A stretch of DNA of 64,000 nucleotides from Dehalococcoidia bacterium (GTDB lineage Bacteria; Chloroflexota; Dehalococcoidia; Lucifugimonadales; JAGWBF01): assembly GCA_021295955.1 (NCBI GenBank), contig JAGWBJ010000009.1:55089-119088 (forward strand). The letters are read 5' to 3'. Below are positions 1 to 9,561 of this stretch, piece by piece (positions within the stretch are counted from its first letter, which is position 1; each line of letters opens with the position of its first letter). The notes beneath the pieces are model-generated. The model saw only the letters and a list, made by a program, of their open reading frames with translations. It was not told the origin of the DNA and did no database searches. Made by a program: the position numbers and the translations under genes.

Positions 1-770
1 TGGGTCACCGCCATGACGATGGCCTTGGCCCTCTTCTCGGGGTCGCCGGACTTGAAGATGCCGGACCCGACGAAGACGCCGTCGGCGCCTAGCTGCATCA
101 TGAGGGCCGCGTCGGCCGGGGTCGCCACGCCGCCGGCGGCGAAGTTGACCACGGGTAGCCTGCCCTGCTTCCGCGTCTCGGTCAGCAGATCCAAGTCCAC
201 CTGCATCTCCTTGGCCGCCGTGGGCAGCTCGTCCTCCGACATGTTCCGGACCCTGCGGATCTCTCCCTGCACGGCCCGCATGTGACGGACGGCCTCCACC
301 ACGTCTCCGGTGCCCGCCTCTCCCTTGGTCCGGATCATGGCGGCGCCCTCGGCGACGCGCCTCAGAGCCTCTCCCAGGTTGCGGCAGCCGCAGACGAACG
401 GCACCTTGTAGTCGTGCTTCCAGACGTGGTTCGCCTCGTCGGCGGGCGTCAACACCTCGGACTCGTCTACGTAGTCCACACCCAAGGCCTCCAGCACCTG
501 CGCCTCGACGAAGTGCCCGATGCGGCACTTGGCCATCACCGGAATGGTCACGGCGTTGATGATCTCCATGACCTTGGTGGGGTCGGCCATCCTCGCCACA
601 CCGCCGTGGGCCCTTATGTCGGCAGGCACCCGCTCCAGGGCCATGACCGAGACGGCTCCGGCCTCATAGGCGATCCTAGCCTGCTCTGCGTTGACCACGT
701 CCATGATGACGCCGCCCTTGAGCATCTGGGCCAGCCCGGCCTTTACTCTCCAGGTACCTGTTTCAGCCAT
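1..770 (-). CDS. pdxS: Pyridoxal 5'-phosphate synthase lyase subunit PdxS (partial, C-terminus off the window)
   Basis: PdxS condenses ribose 5-phosphate, glyceraldehyde 3-phosphate and PdxT-supplied ammonia into pyridoxal 5'-phosphate in the cytoplasm. The reverse strand reads as one open frame from an ATG at 770. Numbered from there, the known catalytic positions fall exactly where the Bacillus subtilis enzyme has them: Asp24 (GGVIMD), Lys81 ([10 protein letters not shown]) and Lys149 ([10 protein letters not shown]). The phosphate-binding region ([13 protein letters not shown]) and [10 protein letters not shown] follow. About 256 of the usual ~293 residues are present; the rest lies beyond base 1. 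The glutaminase partner pdxT is not in the window. A near-consensus promoter lies upstream at 813-841. Confidence 0.97.
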   Translation of the reverse strand, partial: MAETGTWRVKAGLAQMLKGGVIMDVVNAEQARIAYEAGAVSVMALERVPADIRAHGGVARMADPTKVMEIINAVTIPVMAKCRIGHFVEAQVLEALGVDYVDESEVLTPADEANHVWKHDYKVPFVCGCRNLGEALRRVAEGAAMIRTKGEAGTGDVVEAVRHMRAVQGEIRRVRNMSEDELPTAAKEMQVDLDLLTETRKQGRLPVVNFAAGGVATPADAALMMQLGADGVFVGSGIFKSGDPEKRAKAIVMAVT

Positions 771-812
771 CTGAATCCTCCGAGGGGGCTCCTAGTCTCC
801 TGTCCATTGCAC

Positions 813-841
813 ATTATACGCCGCCCCGTACCGTTTATCAA
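813..841 (-). promoter_or_regulatory. Sigma-70 promoter for pdxS
   Basis: On the minus strand, TTGATA (836-841), a 17-base spacer and a perfect TATAAT (813-818) stand about 45 bases before the pdxS start. Confidence 0.7.
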
Positions 842-997
842 TTGGAAGCCGGGGTGGACGCGGCGGTCGACGACGGGGGCCGTGACCGTGGCCGCGCTTC
901 GGCTGACAGTGTAGAATGTACAATGTCGCGGTTCCTGGAAGTGGGCCGGCCGGGGCCCCCACTTGGCGGAGTGTAACGGGGGCGGAAGGAGTGGTAC

Positions 998-3037
998 GTG
1001 GTCCCACCCGAGGACATCTTCGGCGCCATCGACCTACGGATAGGCGTGTTTCTGGCCCTTGCCGCATCCCTGGCCCTGTCGGGCTACGTCTTCCACCGCA
1101 GGGTCGTCAGTCTGGTGCTGCTGGGCCGGTCGGAGAACCGTTTCGACCAGCCCCTCCGCCGGCTGGCCGGGTTCGCCACCATCGTCCTGGGGCAGCGCAA
1201 GGTGCTGCAGCGGGTGTCCCTCAAGGACCCGGCGGGCCTGGGACACCTGTTCATCTTCGTCGGCTTCCTGTCCTTCCTGCTGAGCTACGTGATATTCATC
1301 TTCGGGGACTCGGCCTGGCGCCCCTTCTCCGAGACGCTGCTGACCGGGACCGGGGTGAAGGTGTACGCCAGCTACCTGGACGTGGTGGCGCTGACCATCC
1401 TTGCATCGCTGCTGTGGGCCCTGGTGCGCCGGTGGCTCGTCAAGCCCCACCGCCTCTCCTTCGACCTGACCCGGGGCTACGACGCCGTCGTCATAGTGTG
1501 TCTCATCTCGTCCCTGATGGTGCTCACCCTGCTGACGGAGGCCTTCCACACCGCCGAGGTCGAGCTGGCCGCCGTGGAGAGTCCCGCCGCCGCCGCCATC
1601 GTGGGGCGCGCCATCGGCGAGGCTTTCCTGAACGCCGGCATGGGCCTGGACGCCGCCAACCTGGGCCACGGACTCGCCTGGTGGCTGCACCTGCTGGTCA
1701 TCCTGGGTTTCTCGGTCTACATACCCTTCTCCAAACACATGCACATGGTGGCGGCCCCGGTCAACGCCCTGTTCCGGTCCCTGGAGCCCCGGGGGACCCT
1801 GCAGCCCATCGACCTGGAGACGGCCGAGCACTTCGGAGCGGGCCAACCCAAGGAGTTCACCTGGAAGGAGCTGCTGGACGGCTACGCCTGCGCCGTCTGC
1901 GGGCGGTGCACCAATAGCTGCCCCGCCCACCTGACCGGCAAGACCCTCTCCCCCATGCACATCGTCGAGGACCTGAAGGAGTACCTTGTAGAGGAGGCCG
2001 GGAACGTCAAGGCGGGGGCCGAGTCAGGAGCGCCCCTGATAGGCTTCGGCCGCATCACCGAAGAGGCCCTGTGGGACTGCCTCTCCTGCGGCGCTTGTAT
2101 GGAGGAGTGCCCCGTGGTGGTGGAGCACGTCCCCACCATCATCGACATGCGACGCCACCTGGTCCTCGAGCAGTCCAAGATCCCCGACACGGGGATGGAA
2201 GCCCTCCTCAGCATGGAGCAGCGGGGACATCCGTGGCGGGGGACCCAGTTCTCCCGCACCGACTGGGCCCAGGGCCTGGAGGTCAGCACCCTGGCCGACC
2301 ACCCCGATGCCGAGGTGCTCCTGTGGGTGGGCTGCACCCCGGCCCTGGAGCAGCGCAGCCAGGCCATCGCCCGCTCGATGGTCAAGGTGCTCAGGTCCGC
2401 CGGGGTGGACTTCGCCATCCTTGGCGAGGAGGAGCGGTGCACCGGAGACCCGGCCCGCAGGATGGGCAACGAGTACCTTTACCAGATGATGGCCCAGCAG
2501 AACATAGAGACCATGAACGGCTACAACGTCAGGACCATCGTCACCCTGTGCCCCCACTGCTTCAACACCATCAAGAACGAGTACCCCCAGTTCGGGGGCA
2601 GCTATGAGGTCATGCACTACAGCCAGTTCATGGACCGGCTCATCTCCCAGGGCAGGCTGAAGCCCATCAAGATGGTGGAGGCCACCGTCGCCTACCACGA
2701 CTCCTGCTACCTGGGCCGACACAACGGCGTGTACGAGGAGCCCAGGCGCGTCGCCCGGGCCATCCCCGGGGTGAAGCTGGTGGAGATGGAGCCCCATTGC
2801 CGGCGCCAGGGGTTCTGCTGCGGGGCCGGAGGCGGCCACATGTGGCTGGAGGAGAGCCGGGGGCCCCGGGTAAACCACGTCCGGACGGACCATTTCCTGG
2901 AGACGGGCGCCACGACCGTGGGCGTGTCCTGCCCCTTCTGCCTCCAGATGATGGAGGAGGGGGTCCAGGCCAAGGGGGAGCAGGAGAACCGGGACGCCAA
3001 GGACCTGCTGGAGCTCCTGGCCGAGAGCGTGGAGTGA
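998..3037 (+). CDS. Membrane-anchored HdrD/GlpC-like iron-sulfur oxidoreductase
   Basis: This 679-residue protein fuses a membrane domain to a heterodisulfide-reductase-type electron-transfer domain. Residues ~13-245 hold about five hydrophobic helices resembling NarI/DsrM cytochrome b subunits. Two four-cysteine iron-sulfur motifs follow, at Cys298/301/304/308 and Cys361/364/367/371. Two CCG-type cysteine-rich domains come last, including CPHC (518-521), HDSC (567-570) and CCGAGGG (607-613). It probably passes electrons between a quinone pool and a soluble dehydrogenase, but the partner is not encoded nearby. The GTG start is chosen because GGAAGGA lies about nine bases upstream. Family membership is clear; the substrate is unknown. 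Such proteins are often annotated as (Fe-S)-binding or FadF-like and can accept electrons from acyl-CoA dehydrogenases. Confidence 0.85.
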   Translation: MVPPEDIFGAIDLRIGVFLALAASLALSGYVFHRRVVSLVLLGRSENRFDQPLRRLAGFATIVLGQRKVLQRVSLKDPAGLGHLFIFVGFLSFLLSYVIFIFGDSAWRPFSETLLTGTGVKVYASYLDVVALTILASLLWALVRRWLVKPHRLSFDLTRGYDAVVIVCLISSLMVLTLLTEAFHTAEVELAAVESPAAAAIVGRAIGEAFLNAGMGLDAANLGHGLAWWLHLLVILGFSVYIPFSKHMHMVAAPVNALFRSLEPRGTLQPIDLETAEHFGAGQPKEFTWKELLDGYACAVCGRCTNSCPAHLTGKTLSPMHIVEDLKEYLVEEAGNVKAGAESGAPLIGFGRITEEALWDCLSCGACMEECPVVVEHVPTIIDMRRHLVLEQSKIPDTGMEALLSMEQRGHPWRGTQFSRTDWAQGLEVSTLADHPDAEVLLWVGCTPALEQRSQAIARSMVKVLRSAGVDFAILGEEERCTGDPARRMGNEYLYQMMAQQNIETMNGYNVRTIVTLCPHCFNTIKNEYPQFGGSYEVMHYSQFMDRLISQGRLKPIKMVEATVAYHDSCYLGRHNGVYEEPRRVARAIPGVKLVEMEPHCRRQGFCCGAGGGHMWLEESRGPRVNHVRTDHFLETGATTVGVSCPFCLQMMEEGVQAKGEQENRDAKDLLELLAESVE

Positions 3038-3119
3038 GTCCGGCGCCTGCCGTTGGCCCGCAGGGGCTATGACAGGACCGGAGATCGCTGGCCACGCGTT
3101 TGCGAGGGAGGCTTAGACC

Positions 3120-3680
3120 ATGGCCGTTCAGGTAGTCCCCAGACGCTTCTCGGTGGAGGAATACCACCTCATGGCCCGGGCGGGTATCCTGCGGGAGGAC
3201 GACCGGGTCGAGCTTCTGGAGGGAGAGATCGGGGAGATGGCGCCCATCGGCAGCCGCCACGCGGCTTGTGTAGACCGCCTGACACGGGTCCTGTCGGAGG
3301 GGTTGGCTAGGCGGGCCATTGTGAGGGTGCAGGGCCCCATTCGCCTGGGAGAGCACTCGGAGCCCCAGCCTGACATCACCCTGCTCAGACCGCAGGCTGA
3401 TTTCTACGCGGACTCGACCCCGGGTCCGGAAGCAGTGCTGCTCTTGATAGAAGTCGCCGAGACGACGCAAGAGTACGACAGGCAGGTGAAGGTACCCCTG
3501 TACGCCAGGTGGGGGGTGCCCGAGGTCTGGCTGGTGGACCTGCAGGGCCGCAGCATTCAGGCGTACCAGGACCCGGCCCCAGAGGGCTACCGGGAGGTGC
3601 GCACGGCGGAGCCCGGCCAGCCCCTGACCCCCAGGGCCTTCCCCGACCTCCGGCTGACCGTGGAAGACGTTATCCCTTGA
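3120..3680 (+). CDS. Uma2-family (DUF820) putative restriction endonuclease
   Basis: A 186-residue protein of the Uma2 family, which has a PD-(D/E)XK nuclease fold and is very abundant in cyanobacteria and Chloroflexota. The family start is visible ([15 protein letters not shown]), then [19 protein letters not shown], the catalytic-region [10 protein letters not shown], the acidic strand [10 protein letters not shown] and the closing [11 protein letters not shown]. The ATG start follows GGGAGG by eight bases. It is not obviously co-transcribed with its neighbours. The biological role of the family is unsettled. A second Uma2 gene lies at 46868 inside the leu operon, so this genome probably has many. 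Confidence 0.88.
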   Translation: MAVQVVPRRFSVEEYHLMARAGILREDDRVELLEGEIGEMAPIGSRHAACVDRLTRVLSEGLARRAIVRVQGPIRLGEHSEPQPDITLLRPQADFYADSTPGPEAVLLLIEVAETTQEYDRQVKVPLYARWGVPEVWLVDLQGRSIQAYQDPAPEGYREVRTAEPGQPLTPRAFPDLRLTVEDVIP

Positions 3681-3736
3681 CCGGTCCCCGGCGCCAACCT
3701 CGCCCGCCCAGGGTGACGGCCTGCCGGACAGCCTAT

Positions 3737-3763
3737 TTGCGCGGCGCCCGCCTGTGCTATACT
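3737..3763 (+). promoter_or_regulatory. Extended -10 promoter for the ABC exporter operon
   Basis: TGC-TATACT (3755-3763) forms an extended -10. A weak -35 candidate, TTGCGC (3737-3742), lies 15 bases upstream. The operon starts at 3814. Confidence 0.5.
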
Positions 3764-3813
3764 CCGCTCTGGCCAAAAGCGGCCACGCGGCCGGCGCATG
3801 CAGGGGGAGGCGG

Positions 3814-4539
3814 ATGGAAGACCTGATCATCTCCGCAAACACCGTTCACAAGACCTACGACACGGGCACGGTCCAGGTGAGCGCCCTGAGGGGCGTGGAC
3901 CTGCACGTCAAGCGCGGCGAGATGGTGGCCATCATGGGCCCCAGCGGCTGCGGCAAGACCACCCTCCTGAACTGCGTATCCGGCCTGGACGAGATCGACT
4001 CGGGCACGGTGACCATTGAGGGGGTGGTGCTCCACGACCTGCCCGACGACGAACGCAGTGACTACCGGGCCAGGAGGATGGGGTTCGTCTTTCAGCTATA
4101 CAACCTGCTGCCGGTCCTCAGCTCCGTGGAGAACGTGGAGATGCCCCTCCTGGTATCCGGCGTCGGCGCCGGGGAGGCGCGGCGCAGGTCCCTGGAGGCG
4201 CTGGAGACGGTGGGGCTCGCCGACCGGGCCGTCCACGTCCCCGGCGAGCTGTCGGGAGGGCAGCGTCAGCGGGTCACCATCGCCAGGGCCCTCATCAACC
4301 AGCCCGCCATAGTTTGGGCGGACGAGCCCACCGGCGACCTGGACAGCGAGTCCGCGGCAGACATCATCGACCTGCTGTGCGACCTGAACCGCACCAACGG
4401 GCAGACCTTCATCATCGTGACCCACTCCAGGGATGTGGGCGAGCGGGCCCACCGCATCGTCCGGATGCGCGACGGTCAGATCGTGGACGACGTGCGGGGG
4501 TCCGCTGCCGAAGGGCGCCCCATCCCAGGGCGCAGCTAG
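3814..4539 (+). CDS. ABC transporter ATP-binding protein, MacB/LolD type
   Basis: This 241-residue ATPase should power the large permease encoded immediately downstream. Walker A is GPSGCGKT (42-49), the Q-loop region is [10 protein letters not shown] (91-100), the signature is LSGGQ (146-150), Walker B is AIVWADEP (165-172), and the D-loop is GDLDS. The long-loop [15 protein letters not shown] arrangement is typical of the LolD/MacB/FtsE subfamily, which drives FtsX-type permeases rather than substrate channels. The ATG at 3814 has GGGGGAGG just upstream. Its stop codon abuts the ATG of the permease (TAGATG), so the two are translationally linked. Confidence 0.95.
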   Translation: MEDLIISANTVHKTYDTGTVQVSALRGVDLHVKRGEMVAIMGPSGCGKTTLLNCVSGLDEIDSGTVTIEGVVLHDLPDDERSDYRARRMGFVFQLYNLLPVLSSVENVEMPLLVSGVGAGEARRRSLEALETVGLADRAVHVPGELSGGQRQRVTIARALINQPAIVWADEPTGDLDSESAADIIDLLCDLNRTNGQTFIIVTHSRDVGERAHRIVRMRDGQIVDDVRGSAAEGRPIPGRS

Positions 4540-7500
4540 ATGGAAAAGCTCTTCGGCCTGTCCATGAACGTCATCATGGTGGTCCTGCTGGCCATCGTCG
4601 TTCCGGCGCTGGCCGCCGTGGCCCTGATGGCGTGGCGCAACCGGGTCATGCTGAAAATAGGGCTGCGCAACATACCCCGGCGCAGGGCCCAGACCGCCCT
4701 CATCGTCATAGGCATCATGCTCAGCACTGTCATCATGGCTGCCGCCTTCGGCACGGGCGACACCATCAACTTCTCCATCCGCAACGAGGCCATCAAGCTT
4801 CTGGGCCCCATAGACGAGATCATAGTGTCCACCGAGACCAGCTCCGAGGACACCTTCGGCACCCCGTCCTACGTGCCGGAAGAAACGTTCCAGCGGCTGC
4901 TGGAGGAGCTGGGACCGCTGGAGGGCGACATAGACGGCGTCGCCCCGGGCGTCGGACAGACCGTCCCGGCCGTGAACCTGGCCAACCTCAAGAGCGAAGG
5001 GCGGATGCGCGTGGCGGGCGTCGACCCCGATCACCTGAGCGGTTTCCGCCTGGTCGCCACCTCGGGAGAGACCGTGACCCTGCGGGGTCTGCCCCCCGAG
5101 GAGGGGTACATAAACGACAAGGCCGCCGAGGACCTGGAGGCCGCACCGGGAGACGACATCCGCATCGTCCTGGAGGGCGGCTCGGTCACCTTCCGGGTGA
5201 GGGGGGTCGTGGACCGCGGCGGGCTGGCCGGGGACCAGGCCACCCTGCTGGTGCCCTTGGACCGGGCCCAGGAGCTGTTCGACAGGGAGGGCCAGATCAA
5301 CTCCATCGTCGTCTCCAACCGGGGAGACGCGGAGTCCGGGGTGGAGCTGAGCGGCGACGTCTCCCAGAGAATGCGTGCAATCTTCGCCAGCCGGGACGTG
5401 GCGGGGGAGCTGCTGGCCCTGCTGTCCCAGGCTCCGGCCCTGGAGGCCATCCAGCAACGGTCCGAGGGCCTCAGGGGCAACAAGAAAGCGGACATGGACC
5501 GGCTGGCGGCGGCGCTGCAGGAGGGCCGGGTCACCGACGACCTGGTGGGGCTCCTGTCCGACGGCGAGGTGTCCGACGAGGTGCTTGGCGCCCTGGACCA
5601 GCCGGAGCTGGCCCAGGTCCAGACGGAGGCAGACACCCTGTTCGGCGATCTGGCCGATTTCGAAGTCCTTGAGATAAAGCAGACCGTGATGGAACAGGCG
5701 GAGCTGGTCAGCAGCTTCATAACCACCTTCTTCATCATCCTCGGCCTCTTCTCCATCCTGGTGGGCGTTCTGCTCATCTTCCTCATCTTCGTCATGCTGG
5801 CGGCGGCCCGCCGGACGGAGATGGGAATGGCCCGTGCCTTGGGCGCCAAACGCCGCCACCTGGTGCAGATGTTCGTGTTCGAAGGGACGGCATACGCCGT
5901 CGCCTCGGCCGCCATAGGCGTCGTCATCGGGCTGGCCGTCAGCGCCCTCATCATCCAGGTCGTGAACCAGATCATCGGCACCTCCGAGGTAGACTTCACC
6001 CTCACCCGCCACTTCGAGCCGCGCAGCATCGTGATAGCCTACTGCCTGGGCATGGCGATCACGCTGATCACCATCGCCGCTTCCGCTTACCGGGTAAGCC
6101 GCATGAACATAGTGGCGGCGATCCGGGACCTGCCACCGCCCGAGAGGAGAGACGGCACGCCGTGGAGCCGGGTGCTGTCGGCGCCCTTGGTCGCGGCGGT
6201 CCAGCCCGTCCGCTCCGTGGGAGGCGCCCTGAAGGCGCTGGCAACCCTTCACCCCATGGATGCCGCCGGCCTCCTCCTCAGGGCGGGGAGGCTGGCCCTG
6301 GCAGTTCCGGGAGTAGCGCTGGGAAGCCTGTTCCAGGTGTTCTGGAGGCCCTTCAAACAGGGCTGGCTGGCCTTCCTCCTGGGAGTCCTCCTCGCCTGGA
6401 TAGGGATGCAGACGGACCAGGCGTCGAGCTTCAGGATCGGCGTATCCCTGATGATCGTGGGCGCCGGGCTCACGGCCCGCAGCCTTCTGCTGCGGACCGC
6501 CATGCGGGCCGAGGTCCGCGACCGCATCGCCTACACCGGCATAGGCCTGGCCATGCTGGTGTTCTGGGTACTGCCCTTCAGCGTCCTCAGGACGGTGTCC
6601 GGGGAGCTCACCGGAGGGCCCGAGATGTTCTTCGTATCGGGCATCTCCATGGTCGCCGCCGCGGTGTGGACCGTCATGTACAACGCCGACCTGATCCTGA
6701 AGGCCCTGACCCTGGCCACCGGGCGGGTCGGAAGGCTCCGCCCGGTGCTGGTCACGGCGGTGGCCTATCCCATGAGCGCCAAGTTCAGGACCGGACTCAC
6801 CCTGTCCATGTTCGCCCTCGTCATCTTCACCCTAATCGTCATGTCGATACTTACCAACGTGTTCGACGTCTCCGAGGTGGACCGGGACGCCGTTACCGGA
6901 GGCTGGGACATAGAGGGCGAGGTAAACCCCGTCACGCCCATCGGGGACATGCGTCAGGCCATCGACGAGGCCCCCGGACTGCAGCCCGACGACTTCGAGG
7001 CCATCGGCGGGTTCACCTCCATCCCCATCGAAGCCAGGCAGGTCGGGGCGTCGGAGCAGCGCTGGCGATGGTACGGCGCCAGGGCCGCCGACGATGCGTT
7101 TCTAGAGTCCACAAGGTACGACCTGAAGCTCATTGCCAGGGGATACGGCCCTACGGCGGAGGGCGTGTGGGCGGCCCTGCGCGACGACCCAACCCTGGCG
7201 GTGGTGGACTCGACGGCGGTGCCGTGGCGGTCCGAATTCGGGCCGGCCACCACCGTGCCGTTCCAGATGGAGGGCTTCTTCTACGAGGACGAGACCTTCG
7301 ACGCCACCGAAATCGAAGCGCGGGACCCGGCCACGGGGCAGGTGGTCCCCTTCACCGTCATCGGCGTGCTGGACCAGCTCTCGGACTCCTACGGGCAGCT
7401 CGGCATAGGCATGATCACCTCCAAGGCGACCCTGGACGCCGCCATCCCCTTCCCCGTTCCCATCACGACCTACCGGTTTCGCCTGGCCCCCGGCGTGGAT

Positions 7501-8010
7501 GCCTCCGACGCGGCCGACGGGTTGGACGCCGCCTTCCCAGAGCAAGGGATGGAGGCCAGGGTCCTGAACGAGGTCATAGAGGACAGCGCGGCGGCCCAGC
7601 GGGCCTTCAACCACCTCTTCACCGGTTTCATGGGCCTCGGACTTCTGGTGGGCATCGCATCCCTGGGCGTCATCAGCCTGCGGGCCGTGGTGGAGCGCCG
7701 CCAGCAGATAGGCGTCCTCCGCGCCATCGGGTACCGGAGGTGGATGGTCGAGCTCAGCTTCCTGCTGGAGTCGTCCTTCGTCGCCCTCTTGGGCACCGCC
7801 ATTGGCGTGGGCCTGGGCACCATCATCTCCTACAACATAGTCAACGACGTCCGGGAGCAGGAGGGCGTCCAGACGCTGCGCTTCAGCATCCCCTGGCTGC
7901 AGATCATCGCCATCATCGCCGTGGCCTACGTCTTCTCCCTGTTGACCACGCTGCTGCCGGCGCGGCAAGCATCGAGCATCTACCCGGCCGAGGCCCTCCG
8001 GTACGAGTGA
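4540..8010 (+). CDS. Large FtsX/MacB-type ABC transporter permease
   Basis: An 1156-residue permease with two FtsX-like modules. A first helix (~9-31) and a second (~50-70) precede a long extracytoplasmic domain (~80-385). Helix groups follow at ~387-420, ~440-475 and ~500-520, then a middle membrane region (~610-730), a second extracytoplasmic domain (~760-1010), and a last three-helix FtsX unit (~1020-1150). The sequence MARALGAKRRHLVQMFVFEG and its C-terminal counterpart VLRAIGYRRWMVELSFLLES are the cytoplasmic coupling helices of this family. Such mechanotransmission systems move lipids, lipoproteins or peptides, or signal across the membrane; the substrate cannot be read. It is larger than typical MacB (~650 residues), as is usual for Chloroflexota homologues. 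Confidence 0.92.
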   Translation: MEKLFGLSMNVIMVVLLAIVVPALAAVALMAWRNRVMLKIGLRNIPRRRAQTALIVIGIMLSTVIMAAAFGTGDTINFSIRNEAIKLLGPIDEIIVSTETSSEDTFGTPSYVPEETFQRLLEELGPLEGDIDGVAPGVGQTVPAVNLANLKSEGRMRVAGVDPDHLSGFRLVATSGETVTLRGLPPEEGYINDKAAEDLEAAPGDDIRIVLEGGSVTFRVRGVVDRGGLAGDQATLLVPLDRAQELFDREGQINSIVVSNRGDAESGVELSGDVSQRMRAIFASRDVAGELLALLSQAPALEAIQQRSEGLRGNKKADMDRLAAALQEGRVTDDLVGLLSDGEVSDEVLGALDQPELAQVQTEADTLFGDLADFEVLEIKQTVMEQAELVSSFITTFFIILGLFSILVGVLLIFLIFVMLAAARRTEMGMARALGAKRRHLVQMFVFEGTAYAVASAAIGVVIGLAVSALIIQVVNQIIGTSEVDFTLTRHFEPRSIVIAYCLGMAITLITIAASAYRVSRMNIVAAIRDLPPPERRDGTPWSRVLSAPLVAAVQPVRSVGGALKALATLHPMDAAGLLLRAGRLALAVPGVALGSLFQVFWRPFKQGWLAFLLGVLLAWIGMQTDQASSFRIGVSLMIVGAGLTARSLLLRTAMRAEVRDRIAYTGIGLAMLVFWVLPFSVLRTVSGELTGGPEMFFVSGISMVAAAVWTVMYNADLILKALTLATGRVGRLRPVLVTAVAYPMSAKFRTGLTLSMFALVIFTLIVMSILTNVFDVSEVDRDAVTGGWDIEGEVNPVTPIGDMRQAIDEAPGLQPDDFEAIGGFTSIPIEARQVGASEQRWRWYGARAADDAFLESTRYDLKLIARGYGPTAEGVWAALRDDPTLAVVDSTAVPWRSEFGPATTVPFQMEGFFYEDETFDATEIEARDPATGQVVPFTVIGVLDQLSDSYGQLGIGMITSKATLDAAIPFPVPITTYRFRLAPGVDASDAADGLDAAFPEQGMEARVLNEVIEDSAAAQRAFNHLFTGFMGLGLLVGIASLGVISLRAVVERRQQIGVLRAIGYRRWMVELSFLLESSFVALLGTAIGVGLGTIISYNIVNDVREQEGVQTLRFSIPWLQIIAIIAVAYVFSLLTTLLPARQASSIYPAEALRYE

Positions 8011-8095
8011 CGCCCGCCGGTCCTGCCGCGACGCTGTACCGGCCTTAGGCTCCCCGGCTGCGACCCGTCTCCGCCCCCTGGTGGCGGGAGTCCTC

Positions 8096-8118
8096 GTCTT
8101 CCGCCTTCGGAGACTTTT
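8096..8118 (+). terminator. Intrinsic terminator after the ABC exporter
   Basis: An imperfect hairpin (GTCT-T-CCG / CGGAGAC with a four-base loop) is followed by TTTT, about 85 bases after the permease stop. Confidence 0.55.
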
Positions 8119-8183
8119 GCGCAACTCCAGGTGTGGCCCGAATTACAAAAGCCGACCGGATGGGCCCCGTGCCTAAGGCGCCG

Positions 8184-8216
8184 GGATTTGGATACCCGCT
8201 TTCGCGGGTATGACGG
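8184..8216. repeat. GTCAT/ATGAC-type dispersed repeat remnant in the 8011-8430 gap
   Basis: The 420-base gap holds no convincing gene. It contains an 8-bp perfect hairpin (ATACCCGC-TTTC-GCGGGTAT, 8192-8211) followed by GACGGC. This resembles the CGCGAAAGCG-type repeats seen at 18784-19000 and 37936-38002. A separate 19-base direct repeat (AGCGGCCGCCAAGGG, at 8306 and 8325) lies further right. The remainder shows nothing recognisable. Confidence 0.5.
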
Positions 8217-8430
8217 CTATACGCCGGGGCGGATTCGTTTCAATGCTGGAACGAATAAGGGTCGACTCGGGCCACAGGCGCCAAGGCCTCCAATACCTCG
8301 TTGGGAGCGGCCGCCAAGGGAAGCAGCGGCCGCCAAGGGGCGCCATCAAGGCATGTTGGCCGTCGGCGTAGTGTCAACACGGGTATCAGTTTGGGGAACG
8401 GGGTCCTGGCCCGTCAGGGGGGGTGTGCAA

Positions 8431-9186
8431 TTACTCCACGGAAGGCAGTGCTAGCGATTCGTCGAACTTGGAGAACCGGACACGATACCAGAATTCAAAG
8501 GGTAAGAGATCTCCCGCCGCCGGATAAGACCCACTGACCTCATAGGCGTGTATCAAGCCATCCTCAACACCTACCCATCCCACAAGGTCCTCTCTTCCGG
8601 CTGACATTTGCTGACGGGGGTCTTGCGTGCCCTCCTGGGCGTCGCCCCAGATGTCCTGGGCGCGTTGCTGTAAGTCGAACCTTCCGGTTATCTTCTTCAC
8701 CTGGACACCATCGAGGGTTTCCTCCCCCACGACAGTTGAGTCTATGAGACCATTGACTATTTGAAGATGTTTCGTTGAATCCAAAGTTGCCATCCGAGAA
8801 CTGTCGAAGTTACTCGGATACTTCTCCCATGCGCCGTCAGGGGCTTCACGCTTGTACTGCCAGCCGTGCAGGAGCAGGGACTCGCCATATGAGTCGTCAT
8901 TCCCACGGATGATAACGTGCATGCCTTGGTCGAACACCACGACAGCCTCAGTCGAAGTCTCAAATCTAGGCGGGTCTCCCTCGACCTGCGGAGTCTGCCA
9001 GAAGTCCATGGTGAACTTGTACGTTTGGACAGTTCTATTCGCGTCTTGGGCGTCTTCCAGTATTTCCCGTGCTGAAGCCTCCCCCGAAAGCACCGAGAAT
9101 AGCAGCGCCGCGGTGATCGCTAACGCCACCCCAATCACTGTGAGGCCAAAGATCATGAGCCTCGAAATAGTGAACAATTTTGTCAT
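8431..9186 (-). CDS. Membrane-anchored hypothetical protein, LolA/LppX-like architecture
   Basis: A 251-residue protein not assigned to a named family. An uncleaved-looking hydrophobic helix spans residues ~8-33. An extracytoplasmic domain follows with alternating strands (YKFTMDFWQTP, AVVVFDQGMHVIIRG, LLLHGWQYKREAP, KKITGRFDLQQ, VEDGLIHAYEVSG). The layout of a helix plus a domain of repeated strands recalls the LolA/LppX/LprG lipid-carrier fold, and similar annotations are common in Chloroflexota. There is no lipobox cysteine, so it would be an anchored rather than a lipidated protein. Base composition is visibly more AT-rich than in its neighbours, suggesting relatively recent acquisition. 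It stands alone, with non-coding DNA on both sides. Confidence 0.6.
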   Translation of the reverse strand: MTKLFTISRLMIFGLTVIGVALAITAALLFSVLSGEASAREILEDAQDANRTVQTYKFTMDFWQTPQVEGDPPRFETSTEAVVVFDQGMHVIIRGNDDSYGESLLLHGWQYKREAPDGAWEKYPSNFDSSRMATLDSTKHLQIVNGLIDSTVVGEETLDGVQVKKITGRFDLQQRAQDIWGDAQEGTQDPRQQMSAGREDLVGWVGVEDGLIHAYEVSGSYPAAGDLLPFEFWYRVRFSKFDESLALPSVE

Positions 9187-9505
9187 TCTTGATCCAAAGC
9201 GACCGTACAGTTCTTGGATGCCAGACCACGCCCCTTGGAACCCTGGGTGGCGGTCTGATGGAGGCGGAAGGAATGAGCGGATGCGCCTTTCAGACGAACG
9301 AGGGTAGACGGACTACATCCAGGTGGACGACCTGCAGGCGCACCTCGGCAGGGTGGATAGCGGGGACGGCAAGACGGTGGCGCCCCCAACGGAGGTCCCG
9401 GGAACTGGGCCATTCGCAGCGTTCACGGACCCCGGGGCAACCGCGTCGGGTTGGTCCAGGGATAAGCACGCGGGCCCAAGCCCGGCCGGGCCGTCTTATG
9501 TCATC

Positions 9506-9528
9506 GGGGCGGGCTGGGCGCCCGCCCC
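9506..9528 (-). terminator. GC-rich hairpin after the GlcG-like pair; the 9187-9561 gap holds little else
   Basis: A perfect nine-base stem (GGGGCGGGC / GCCCGCCCC, loop TGGGC) lies 34 bases beyond the stop of the last GlcG-like gene. It lacks a T-run, so it may be a stalling or mRNA-protecting hairpin. No gene or conserved motif is apparent in the rest of 9187-9561. Confidence 0.4.
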
Positions 9529-9561
9529 GGAGTCCCTATGCGGCCGGAGAGGGTTGCCGCG

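Noticed and set aside
4096..6252. Long reverse-strand open frame (718 codons) across the ABC permease
   Set aside because: Composition-driven shadow of the permease; His/Gln/Gly/Asp-rich with no conserved motif.
8011..8430. Small open frames after the ABC permease
   Set aside because: Low-complexity and repeat-derived, without a ribosome site or family match.
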